Positions 1 through 12,200 of a stretch of 64,000 nucleotides of DNA are shown piece by piece. The number at the start of each line of letters is the position of its first letter. The stretch's first letter is position 1. The notes under the pieces are model-generated. The model was not told where the DNA came from. It did no database searches and worked only from the letters and a program-made list of their open reading frames with translations. The stretch is from Mansonella perstans (taxonomy: Eukaryota > Nematoda > Chromadorea > Rhabditida > Onchocercidae), in assembly GCA_037074765.1 (NCBI GenBank), contig JBAMDO010000004.1, forward strand, positions 310,001-374,000. The letters run 5' to 3'. A program made the translations under genes and the position numbers.

Positions 1-2418
1 CAGAATCCTGTAAAGAAAACGAAACAATCTATCAAATAAGCAGTTTAAAAGTAGACTCAAAACTGTCGAGTAATACCGAAGGATGAGATTGCAGTGATTA
101 AAAAACCTATGCTCTTTATCTTCTATGCAAATACAACAAATACGTATGAACAAAACGAAATAAAGAATAAAAATAAAATGACATAACAGACTAGAGATGA
201 AGCAGCAATAAATATCCACTCAGAAAAGCGCATAAATGAGTTCATATTTTTATTCATTCTTGTTCTTCAACCAAATGTTATTTTCCGATTTCCTCAGAAC
301 CTAACTTGATTAAACAATTACTTTTTTTTACCCTGAATCATATAAATTACAAACACAAATGAAAGATGGTAGTAAAAGCGGAATAATAATTTTAGTATAA
401 TCAAAGGACGGAAGGTTTCGGATTACCGAAATCAAAATTATCGGACGGAATCATGAAATTCTGGCAAAATTAAGATGGTGAGGAGGATTTACACTAACAA
501 TGGGTGTGATGTTACAAAAAGATTTCGGTATTTCTGCATGACTGTGGATTGAAAGATAATTTAAGGATCAACGGCCAGCTTAACTTTCATAATAACCAGA
601 GGAAGCTTATCAGAGCTCCGTCCCTAATCTCTAGATAAATATAAAAAATCGACAGACAATTTTTACAGTCAAACACATTCAGCATTTCTTTTCTCTAATA
701 AATTTTAAAGATGTAAATAATTATTTAGACGTATACAATTATATTGGGAAAAACGTTTTTTCCATAATGACAAAATAAACTAATTAGCCCGAAACTGATT
801 TCAATAATAATTATTTTCAGCTCCATCCTGAAAAAAATGACGAAGCTACTTCCAGTCATCTACGTAGTAACGTTATTAGTTAGCTCCAGTGATGAGAATC
901 AGTAAATAAATCCATGCTTCTTCCCTGATTTATCCTCATTTGATAATATCTAATGAAAATTCAAGAAAATTTAATTAAGTTAAAAATCATACGGTTCATT
1001 TATCTTCCTAAGCATCCACTGTTTAACAACTGGTTCACAGGTTTTCGTCACGATTTGTCTATTAATTTAACTTCATCGTTGATTAGTTAAGGATTGGAAG
1101 TCTATTTGACAACAAGGTAGCTTAACAACATAAGGATGAAGGATGAGTGCCTCCACTCTTAATCTGTTCAAAGACTGTTAAACAAAAGTGATGCGTAAAG
1201 TACAAGACAACAACCTAATTAATGATATTTTATAAATTCCGAAACATAACTAATAGAAAAGCATAGCTTTTACACAGCACAGCTGGTAAGTTATTTCCCA
1301 ATTTCCCAGTTGCTTTATCAATCATCTTTATTAATGCACATAAGTGCTGAATATTTTCCTTAAACAGTTAGCCATTTTGATGTTTTCTTTCCTTTTTTTT
1401 TTTTATCTAAATTGAATTTCCGAAAATTCTCACAATTCTCCTAGTTTTTAGATTTGTGTATTAGTATACGAATTCAATGCTAGCAAAAATTTTTTCCGTA
1501 CAAAAGTTAGATTTTTTAAGCTGTTTTACTTCACAATCAAATTCGGTCTTAAGGTTAAGTTTAAATTCTAAAGCAAATGAAACCGAAAATGTAGGAGCAG
1601 CTTAGAAGAGGCTCAAAACTCTGACCTACCCATATACAAATTCAAAACAGCTAAAAATTCTGCTAACCAATACAATGTCAGATTGCGCGACGATGGGAAA
1701 GTGTTTTGAAAACAGATACTTTAGAAATTGAAAAGCTGCACAGAAAACACATCGGTTTTCTTCAAGACAAACAACAGCATCAATTTTTCATGGTGACAGA
1801 AGCATCAAATGTAGTGGAAATTTCCACTAAAAAAAGAAGCTACTAAATTCATTTTTGAAACTCACGGAAACGTTTTTAAAACTTTTTTAAAAGCTTTTTT
1901 CACCTCTTAATCAAGAGTGTAATTTTCCGCTACCAGTTCCGAATGTATGCCGTTTGAATCGCAAATAGATGTAGAATAAACTAAAAAGCAAGGGATAAGA
2001 AAAAGCACAGGACTACAATCCGCAATCGAAATTTAGCTAATAAAACAAATATAAATCTGACTGTCAAGAAAGATATTCCGTCACAAATCAGAAGTGGAAC
2101 AATGAGATATAAGTCCATAACATTTACTCAGCATTCATAAAAAGAAAAAAAAAAAACATTCTATTCAATTCAGCTATAAGCTACCTAAGCTGAAGAAAAA
2201 CAACATATGAAAAGAAAAATTTATCTATTTGAGCAAAGAAACTGGGTAAAGGACACCTGGCTTGATGCGAAAAATTATAGTGCTATATCATCAATAATTT
2301 AATGATTATAATAACTTAGATATGTTCACAACTGCTGATAAATGTGCAACAAAAAATACACCATTGGAGCCACGTTAAAGTATGATGGTGACGTAAAGGA
2401 CTTGCAAAACAGACTAAC
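1..2418. other. No exon recognised; probable klp-12 intron or 3' region
   Basis: This AT-rich stretch follows the splice donor at the end of the last recognised klp-12 exon (2419). I looked on the minus strand for continuation of the KIF21-type stalk and for WD40-like exons and found no convincing open segment with splice signals. It is either a long intron followed by exons outside the window or a divergent 3' end and UTR. Confidence 0.4.
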
Positions 2419-5400
2419 CTTTTCACTATCAATGCCAGCAATTGTATTCCTCAATTCTGTGAACTGTTCCTGAACGTAGCGCATCTTCGCATAACAACCA
2501 TCAATGTGTTCACCAATAAGATCTCTTTCAGCCAGATCTTTTGCCTTGATAAACTGCTGTTCCTAAATTAGTATCATATAAGCCTCATTCTAGATCATCT
2601 CATTGCCCTCAGAAAACCAGTTGTTGTGCTTGCCCGATTTCGGCTGGCAGATTATTTAAATTCTAGACCTGGTTTTTTACCCGTTAGTGCAAACTTTGAT
2701 TCTAGGTCGTATTTATATTCAACTAACTGGGTTATATAAGCTCTATTAAGCAAAAGCGAGTGACCCAGCAATATCAGTAAAAAACGTAGTCTTCAGGGCA
2801 AAATCTTCTTAACAAGGAAACGCATGAAGATATTAATTAAGAAAATTTTTAGAACTGTATGACATACCAGCCGTTGAATCTCTTCACCTAAAACACATTT
2901 CTCAGCTACAATTTTCTCCAACTCGTCTTCCATCTTGGTGATCGCTTGACGCTCGCTGATTCTGCGACGTATCTATAATTTGAGGCGCTAGAAATACAAT
3001 GCTTTGACGAACTGCAAAATATATTTTATTAAACAGGAAATATTGAAGTGAAACAAAAACTGAAAAACTTACATTTTTCTCAATAATCATCCATTTTGCT
3101 TTCACCTTGTTCAGTTCTAACTTTGTTAAAGGGACTGTACCATATCCATGTCGCAGTGGTGCTGATCGCATACTCCGCTGTATTCCACTTCGTTCAGTTT
3201 TACGATCAAAGGTAGTACGCTAAAGCAATTGTATATTTTTCTTTATCAGAAGGATTCATAAATTACACATACGTAAAAGTTACTCATTTACTTGCCTGAC
3301 GGGCCTGCTGGCGTAAGCGATTAACTTCATCGGCTGACCTTTTCAAAAAGTCTTCTCGTTGACGATCTTTGTTTTGAAGTTTCTGGATCAAGTTATCTTT
3401 CTTCCTGAAACTATTGACTTTAGTAACGGGTGTATTTCATAAAGCTGAAAAGTTTTACAGGATTGGAAGTGAAGCAAAAGATTTATGAAATAAGGTAGTG
3501 GATATATAGGCAGAACATTACAAGCAAATTGAGTAAACATAATCGAAAATTGAAGTTTGGCAAGATTATATCGGCAAAATAACCTAGATTCTTTTTCTAA
3601 ACCAGCTAGCTTCTTCATGTTTGCTAATTCAATTGCTTTAGCACGTCTTGCTTCTTCTTTAATTCGCTGCATCAGTTGAACCTGCATTAAACATAAATTA
3701 AGTTCCAGCATCGGTATATAGAATTGAGACGCTCTAGGCTGATCAAAATTTTTAAAAACTGGGATTTTAGGAAATGAAAAATAACTAGGTTGGACTCCTG
3801 ACTAAATCTACCTTTGTTTTCTTCAATTCGTTCAGTTCACTCCTCAACCGCAAAAGCTGTTGCTGCTCTGCTACTTGTTTTGCTTGCATTCGGCGATGTT
3901 CTCGTTCAACAGACTGCAACTTCCTGAATTCATCGCGCATTGCGGTTAATTTCTTCTCGTAGTTTTCGCGAATTTTGCGAACTTGTTCTGCATCAACAAC
4001 TTTCTGAGAGTGTTTTGATGCTGAAAAATATATGATTAAGGGAAACGATTACCATCTTCAAGAAAATAACGAACCAGAAGCAAACATTCTGTGGAAATGA
4101 TTCTAATAAAATCGTGCTTCAGACAACGCAACAGCATATAATGAATGAAGCAAAATTCCACTAAATCGTTTCTTTCCGTGAAAATTGAAAAAGCACCAAT
4201 TCGGTAAGATGTGGAATATACTCATCTGGCACGAATGCTTACTGTAACCTGGAATACTTACGCATTCACTCACCCATTTCAGCTAATACTCGATCGCGCT
4301 CCACTTCCATTTCATTTATCCGCAATGACAATTCCGCCAATTTCTTCTCATACATAATTTGGACCGTAAATTTTGAAGTTTTTAAGATGTAGAATGTATC
4401 ATATGAGGAATAATGAAATGATTAAGAAATAAGTAACTCGGATTCCAAATGGAAGAAAAGAAAATAGCCAAACCTCAGCAAGGCGACGCTCACTTTGCTC
4501 AAGCTCAGTGACTAAGCGTTCTTTGATGGATATTTCCACTTGCAAGTCGGCGAGATCGTCTCTAAGTTTAATACATTCTGCAATATATATATATATATAT
4601 ATTTACAAATCTCGAGAGAGTAAAAGTGAAGATATTATTTTGAAGAAAGAAAATTCCTGGAGGTTTTCAATATAAGCCAGTATGTGCGCCAAGCTGCAAA
4701 ATTAAGACAAACCTAAAGACTTAAGTACTTTAAACCTTACTTCCATAACTTCAAACTTACTTCCGTAATAACAACTACACTCTACTGCATTCAAAATGAG
4801 TGACAAAAACTCTTTAATTGATAAAAGACGTCACCAGTTTCCGCTTCATTTTCAACTTCGATGTCTTCGTCATCTTCATCCTTCAACTCTTCATCGTCCA
4901 CCTCAAAGTCTTCTATTACCACATTAGATTTCATCACATCATCCGTATTTATCTTCATATCATTATGATTTAATTTCTCCTCTGCAGGTGAACCTTAACA
5001 ACAACATAAAAGAATAAAAAACACCTGATGAAACAATTTTTCAGAAAAACGCTAAAATTTATCAAAAAGAAAATCATGTAATTGAAAAATCAACGAAATG
5101 AAAATAATCAATCATGAGAATTGTGAAAAGCAGAAAATGTCCTTAGCAAACTTACTGTCTGTTATACTTTGCTTCATACGCTTAATATCCGCCTTCGCTT
5201 CCTGGATCAGTGAAAAAGTTGGAGTAGGTGCTGCAATTTTTTCTGCATTATTACCCGATGAATCATTCGTTATAGCAGCACAGTTCGCTATATAGTCCAC
5301 GGACATTCTTGATGGATTATTCGCTACCATCGCTTTCCAACGATTTAACTGCTGGTGTAATTGTTCATTTGTCGCGTGCGATTCCATTAATGCACATCTA

Positions 5401-6223
5401 AATATTTTTGCCTTAATTCAAATAGCAGCGTATAATTGGGCATTCATACTAAATGAAGATTCTTTTAAATTAAAAGATTTCATTTCTGAAAGACTAGAAA
5501 GGAAAAGGGAGGCGTTAACCTCAAAGATTCGAGTTCATCAAGATACGCGCGCATAGTCCTATCAAATGCATCGCCTTCTTGTTCACCTTTTTCGTTAGTA
5601 ATACTCTCTACAAAAACAAACCATTAATTTTTATTATCATAGAACGTATTTAGCTAGAACTTTCTTGAAGGCTCACCAATATCTGTCTGCTGATTCTGAC
5701 TCGCTGAAACACGAATTCTTGCACATGCTTCCTCTTTTTCGGCTAACAGTTGAACATTCCGAGCTCTTAGCATTTCAGTCGTTTGTTGTAAAGCCTTGAT
5801 TCGGATTCTTAGTTGACTTACATCTGCCTAAAGCAATAATTCAAATCGTCTTCGTAATAAAATAAAATTCAAGAAATTTTAACAATTTTAGAAACTAAAA
5901 GAACAAGAAGCTAAATAAAAGTTGCGGAATGAGACAATCAATTAAAAAAAAGAACGAGACAATCTTTTTGACAATCAATAACAATTCCAATACCTCATTA
6001 TACTTAAAAGAAGTATTTCTGTGAATATACTAAATCCAGCTTACGAGGCCTGAATAATATCTTCACCGCTAATTTGAAATATCATACAAATGAAAATTAC
6101 CGATAATTCTAGTTAATTTGAGTGTCTTCTATCCACTAATATTTATGGTCAAACCTGTAATAATACGTTCTCTCTGAACTGATCGTTAAGGGACTCGATA
6201 CCATCCGAAACTGTTATCCGACC
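2419..6223 (-). other. klp-12: klp-12 coiled-coil stalk exons 11-23
   Basis: Charged heptad-rich segments follow the motor in KIF21 order: GIESLNDQF, a region of [17 protein letters not shown] type, a very acidic patch (exon 4993-4835, many Asp/Glu), then Lys/Arg/Glu-rich coils. A segment reading [17 protein letters not shown] (exon 3219-3073) matches the conserved KIF21 stretch around RMKWQLLERRV. The acceptor of exon 4346-4274 is uncertain: the homology appears to begin about 12 bases earlier than the nearest AG. Confidence 0.8.
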
Positions 6224-9200
6224 CTGCAAAATATTTGATCCCTATTTTTCGAGGTATTTATGAACTTAAAGTCGAATGTTTTCCCTGTATTCCAAAAAAA
6301 AAAACTATAGTAATTTTAGCGTTCACGTCAAATTCACGAGAGGTGAAATACCTGGCAGCGCTGTCGCGAAATTCATAACGCGAAATTCCCAATAGGGTTT
6401 AAATCTGATTCTATTAACGGCTTTTATGAGCCACCTAAGTAATTTCGTAACGTTTAATCTCTTTGTTCCAATTGTAAGCTGTTAAACTCCTTCCTACCAT
6501 AAACTAACAAAGAAGAAGCTGCAATTAACAACTTATTAACCACAACCATTCTGTAACTGTGTCGAAATCCTTTGTTTGATGCTTACGCTTACATGCAATA
6601 TATTGTACCGTCTCAACCAAGCTTATCTGGACAAAGGATTTCATTTTTTATAATCTTTAGTTTCTTATAACTCAACTCACTAATACAAGTTTCCTCCGCC
6701 TACAATACTCAGTATATAAACTCTCAATCATCCCAAAAGGATCATTTTTGGGATTTTTTCACATCCACGGCTACTGGTTCTATTCACCTCATCATTACCG
6801 ATTTATTATATGTTAATCTTACCATTAATTGCGTGTTCTACATAATTGTTATATTAATCTCGCGTTATCCAATTATTCTAATAAAAGGTTTAATTACCCA
6901 AGTTTGAGATGCGAACACAATTCAACTCAACGCAACTCAACACAACGGTTTAATTACCCAAGTTTGAGGTGTTTCCGCAACTCAACCTAACACAACAAAT
7001 CGTGATCAAATTTATCGAAGAATATTGGCTAAGAGTTGACCTCTCACAAAAAATTCACGACAATATTATTTGGTGCCCGAGGTGAGGTAACGATGTCAAG
7101 TAACATGACAGCCAGTATACAACCAGCAAAAAAAAGGTTGGTTTTTCTTCTTCAAGAAATAAAGTCCCTGAAGTTTGAATCTCCGGATCCAAACGCATCA
7201 GTAGAACAACAGAGAAACGCTTATGAAACGAGGATAGAGGTTCTCGAGGATAAGATAGATAGAATACAGTTATGCGTTGATTCACTCGAAAAAGCAAACG
7301 ACAAGTGGTTCAACCACCTTCAAACAATCCCCGCAACGAAAAGAAAGGAAGAAGAAAAAGCTTATGAGGCAGTAACGGAAGGCGAAAACGGATTATTCCA
7401 ATTAATACATGAGGCAAGGGAAGCGCTAATAACGCTGACAAGAGACAAGAAGAAAGCCGAACAAAAATTGGAACAGCTATTAATGGGAATAAAGGCAAAG
7501 AGTGAGAAACAGGAGAAATTAATTTCTCCCTCAAACCTTTCTGTCAATCTTCCTCAATTATCCTTACCTACCTTCAATGGTGACCCGAGACAATGGCGAC
7601 AATTTTGGAGCAGTTTCAATGCAGCAATCCATTCACAAACAATTCCGGAAATCCAAAAACTAAATTACTTGTATTCGTGTCTGAAGGGTAATGCTCTACA
7701 GGCTGTATCAGGATACGATATAGCACCGGAAAACTATAAAGTAATTATGCAACTACTCAAAGAAAATTATGGTGACCCTTCAACAATATCGGCACTACTG
7801 TATCACGAACTCCAGTCTATCAAAAGAGATGAAAAGGATTGGATTACAATCGTCAAGAATATTGAAAGAGTGTTGCGCCAACTGGAATCTTCAGGAGAAA
7901 ACCTGGAGCATTCAAATATTGAAATTACAATAGAAAGCAAGCTGCCATCTTGCATTTTGGAGAAAGTATATACTCAAAAAACATTAGATATGCCTTGGTC
8001 AGTTAGGAAACTAAGGGATTTCTTGTTAAAGACGGCTAAAGTGAATCAACAAGCAAAAGAAAGTCACAGTTCATTCACCCGTGCTGACAATAAACTTACA
8101 ATTATCGAATCCGAACAAAAACGAAGATACGACTCGGGAGGAACTTCAGCATTATCAACAATACGAACTTACCAAAACTCGCCACAACGTACAATAATTA
8201 AAAAGAGACCGTGCATATTTTGCACTGGAGACCACTGGGATAGCGATTGCGACGTCTATCCTACTGTTAAAATTCGAATAAATCGCCTTAAGATGCTGAA
8301 GAAATGTATAATTTGTTTTAAAGACAATCATATGGGAGAAGGATGTAAAGTGAAAAAACAATGCTTCTACTGCAAAGCTTCGCATAACAGTGCGGTGTGT
8401 GGAAAAAGAAGCATATCTACTTTACAAGAAAGAGTAAATTCAGAAGGAAAGGAGTGTTCGACAACACTCTACAGTTCAACATATACGACTCGAAACAATA
8501 CAACAAGAGAAACTTTACTTTTATGTAAAGAGATAGATGTCTACAATCCGTCGCAACCCCAAAGACAACAAAAAGCCTTAGCATTATTTGATATAGGCTC
8601 ACAACTGTCCTTTATCTCCAAGAAATTATCTCATCAATTGAGACTAACCGAATCAGAAAAACAAACTATGAAGATAGCTCCCTTTGGTACGAGGAAACCA
8701 ATGGAGTGTCCCACTTCTCACACGGAATTGAAGGTACGAACTGAAGACAACGAAGTTATATCATTGTGCGCTAATGTAGTCGAATACTTAACAAACGAAC
8801 TACAGGTGGTTGAGATAACAAAGGAATTTCAATTCGATGATTTAAATAATCATTGGGGAAAGCCAGACATACTCATTGGAGCGGACTATTTCTTCAAGTT
8901 TATAAATCTACAAGATCTCAAGGAGTTAAAATCAGGACATATATTAGTCCAATCTAAGGTTGGCCCTATGATTGTTGGAAGTGGTGATATTAACAAACTT
9001 TGTAAGAATAACAATTATCCCACAGGGATAATATGCTTAGCTAATGCAATCCTCAATTCAGAATTAGAAAAATTCTGGAAATTAGAAATGATCGGCATTC
9101 AAGAATCCCCCACAGTAGATGATGATCATCAAGCTATAAAACATTTTGAACAAACCATCGTTATGATGGATGGAAGATATAAAGTACGTTGGCCGTGGAA

Positions 9201-12200
9201 AGGCTCCACACAAAGACTAAGCAACAATTATGGATTATGCCATGGACATTTGAAATATCTAGTTAAACGGCTACAACTCCAATCACTTCTTCATTTATAC
9301 GACAAGACAATCAACGATCAACTACAAACTGGAATAATTGAAGAAGTACCTCAGAATGATGAGGGCTACAAGAAAGCGAAGACCAGGAACCTATTGCGCG
9401 ACGAACAAGAAGTGCCACAAGAAATTGGGCAATACAAGCAACAGCCGTACCAAACAATGGGATGTGTTAAAAGATCAACAACAACAACAAGGAGCGATAC
9501 AGGAATTATAACCATAACTACCCTCAATCCCCACTCTAGCTTCTTCTCTCTCCTCCCTTTGGGAGTGTCGCGAAATTCATAACGCGAAATTCCCAATAGG
9601 GTTTAAATCTGATTCTATTAACGGCTTTTATGAGCCACCTAAGTAATTTCGTAACGTTTAATCTCTTTGTTCCAATTGTAAGCTGTTAAACTCCTTCCTA
9701 CCATAAACTAACAAAGAAGAAGCTGCAATTAACAACTTATTAACCACAACCATTCTGTAACTGTGTCGAAATCCTTTGTTTGATGCTTACGCTTACATGC
9801 AATATATTGTACCGTCTCAACCAAGCTTATCTGGACAAAGGATTTCATTTTTTATAATCTTTAGTTTCTTATAACTCAACTCACTAATACAAGTTTCCTC
9901 CGCCTACAATACTCAGTATATAAACTCTCAATCATCCCAAAAGGATCATTTTTGGGATTTTTTCACATCCACGGCTACTGGTTCTATTCACCTCATCATT
10001 ACCGATTTATTATATGTTAATCTTACCATTAATTGCGTGTTCTACATAATTGTTATATTAATCTCGCGTTATCCAATTATTCTAATAAAAGGTTTAATTA
10101 CCCAAGTTTGAGTTTGAGATGCGAACACAATTCAACTCAACGCAACTCAACACAACGGTTTAATTACCCAAGTTTGAGGTGTTTCCGCAACTCAACCTAA
10201 CACAACAAATCGTGATCAAATTTATCGAAGAATATTGGCTAAGAGTTGACCTCTCACAAAAAATTCACGACAAGCGCTGTAAAAAAAAACAACCTGTTTG
10301 AAGTCCAGTAATTCAGTCTCTAACTCGGCTATGCGTGAGCGCAAACGACCAATTAGTTTGCTTGACTTATCCTGATTTGCTATAACCTGAAAAATCCGCC
10401 ACAAAGGTCAATCATTTTCTAAATCTACAAACTCCTACGACTAAATTTTGTTGAATCAAGGAAAAAAATACCTTGTTTTTGATATCTTTCGCTCGATTAG
10501 CATATTTCAAAGTGTTTAGTGTTTCTACGTAGTCGCAATCCGATGGACTGATACATGCAATCATTAAGGTTCGACTAAAAACCACCTTATATATTTCATG
10601 CTACTAATTCCTTCATTTCATCAAAAAATTCATGAGATGCATGAATAACATGGCCAAAGAAACCTGTTTCCACCAAGTGAATCTTGGAGTAGACGAGTTA
10701 ACTTTGAATCCCGATATGGTATATGTATCATTTTGTCTGGTGTTGTGAGTGTAGTTAATGCACATATAACATTACCCAATGCTAACTGAAATTTAAAAAA
10801 GAAACCAGTATTTGACAGAATATTTTTTTTTTATACTATAATCCTCACTGTCAAGCATAGAAAACTAATCAATTTTTTTAAAAATTTTGTATAAAAAACG
10901 AAGGATAAAGTTAATACCAATCCAAAATTGATATTAATGCCTTCTTTTATACGATCACCAGTAGCACCAGTGCGCTTTAAACGTTCCGAACCAGCCAAAT
11001 CAACAAAGTGGAATTTGGCACTTAGAAGTTCTAGCTCAGTAGCGGGAGTCTCTTCCAATGAAGAAGCTTCGTCGCCTTGTTCTGCGATAACTTGTGAATC
11101 AAAACAAGGCTGAAATGAAACATTTCACATCGACATACACGGTAATTGAGTGGAATGCATAAATCGTGGATTTAAAGATTTACTACTCAGCTAAAGGATG
11201 TACTTTTACAATAACTGTCCGTTGTTGTTTAATTATCACTGTAAAAATAGCATGTGAACGTGATGACTGCTCATTCATATTGGTTGATGCAGTTTTACGA
11301 TTCAACGCACCATTTTTCAAAACTTCCAGCGTCTAAAATAGAAGGAAACATGAAATTTTTATCATGAAAAACACTTTTAAAATGCTAATGTATCAAATCA
11401 TATAATGTACCAAAATAGTATTAACAAAAAAACTCTTGTCCTAAAAAGTACTTCGGGTGATAGTTTTAAAAACTAACTTCAAGTCATGATACATTTAAAT
11501 GTTATTTAAACCTGTGTGGGACTTGTCACTGTAACTCGCGTCACACCGTTTAAGAAGATCTCTCCCTTAGCGTCTTCATGAATACGAAGTCCTGTTGGTG
11601 ATCGTTCATGGCTTAGTAAATCAATTATATCTTCATTGTACAACTGAAAAAAGTATACTTACCCAAAAAACTCGATATTCGAATGATGAAACAGAGTAAT
11701 GAGAAAGCGGAAATTGAAGAAAACCTTTAATTTCGTTTGCACCTACTAAGCATTTCTGATAAAATTACCTCAACGAATTGTGCAACAATGTCAAAACAAG
11801 GCTCTACGAAACCTTGCTCTAGAGCTTGTTGTTTGCGATAGTCCATTCCAGAAAAAAGATGCCTAATAGCGCGTGGGACAATACCCACATCGATTTCGTT
11901 CATTACATCCATCATATCAAACGCTGTGCCCATCGTATAAGTTTTGCCGCTGCCAGTCTGTAACGTATTATATTAATCTGTAATATTAATAACAGAATAT
12001 GTTCTGTTATTTTACAAAATAATTACAGACAACAATTAAGTACAATAAATCTTCAGGTAATAAGCGTAACAGAATTCGGCACAAAATCGACGAAACTGAA
12101 GTGAAGCAGCACTAAAGTTAGTCCAAATAATAACATCATTTCCATTCCATGATCTAAGTGCATTTGAATATATATCTTTATAAAACAAGTAACATACCTG

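Larger units (their letters stand above)
6362..7062 (+). repeat. Left LTR (701 bp)
   Basis: TG...CA-bounded terminal repeat matching 9566-10272. It holds a TATA-like box, a 9-bp hairpin, an AATAAA signal and two SL1 copies. No base substitution relative to the right LTR was seen; the length differs by 6 bp. Confidence 0.96.
6362..10272 (+). mobile_element. Non-autonomous BEL/Pao LTR retrotransposon
   Basis: A 3.9-kb element inserted in a klp-12 intron, antisense to the host gene. Both LTRs start TGTCGCGAA and end TTCACGACA and are flanked by the 5-bp duplication AGCGC. Internal parts in order: a primer-binding-site candidate, a gag-protease frame of BEL/Pao type, and a short tail running into the right LTR. 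The RT core, RNase H and integrase are absent, so it would need enzymes supplied in trans. The LTRs differ only by a 6-bp insertion as far as I can see by eye, which points to a recent insertion. Each LTR contains two perfect copies of the nematode spliced leader SL1. Confidence 0.95.

Noticed and set aside
6887..6968. SL1 copies as SL RNA genes
   Set aside because: Neither copy is followed by the splice donor of SL RNA or by an Sm-binding site and stem-loops. Both lie within LTRs.
7036..7092. Upstream extension of the gag frame into the left LTR
   Set aside because: The frame opens with TTG and crosses the primer-binding site. The ATG at 7093 is the more credible start.
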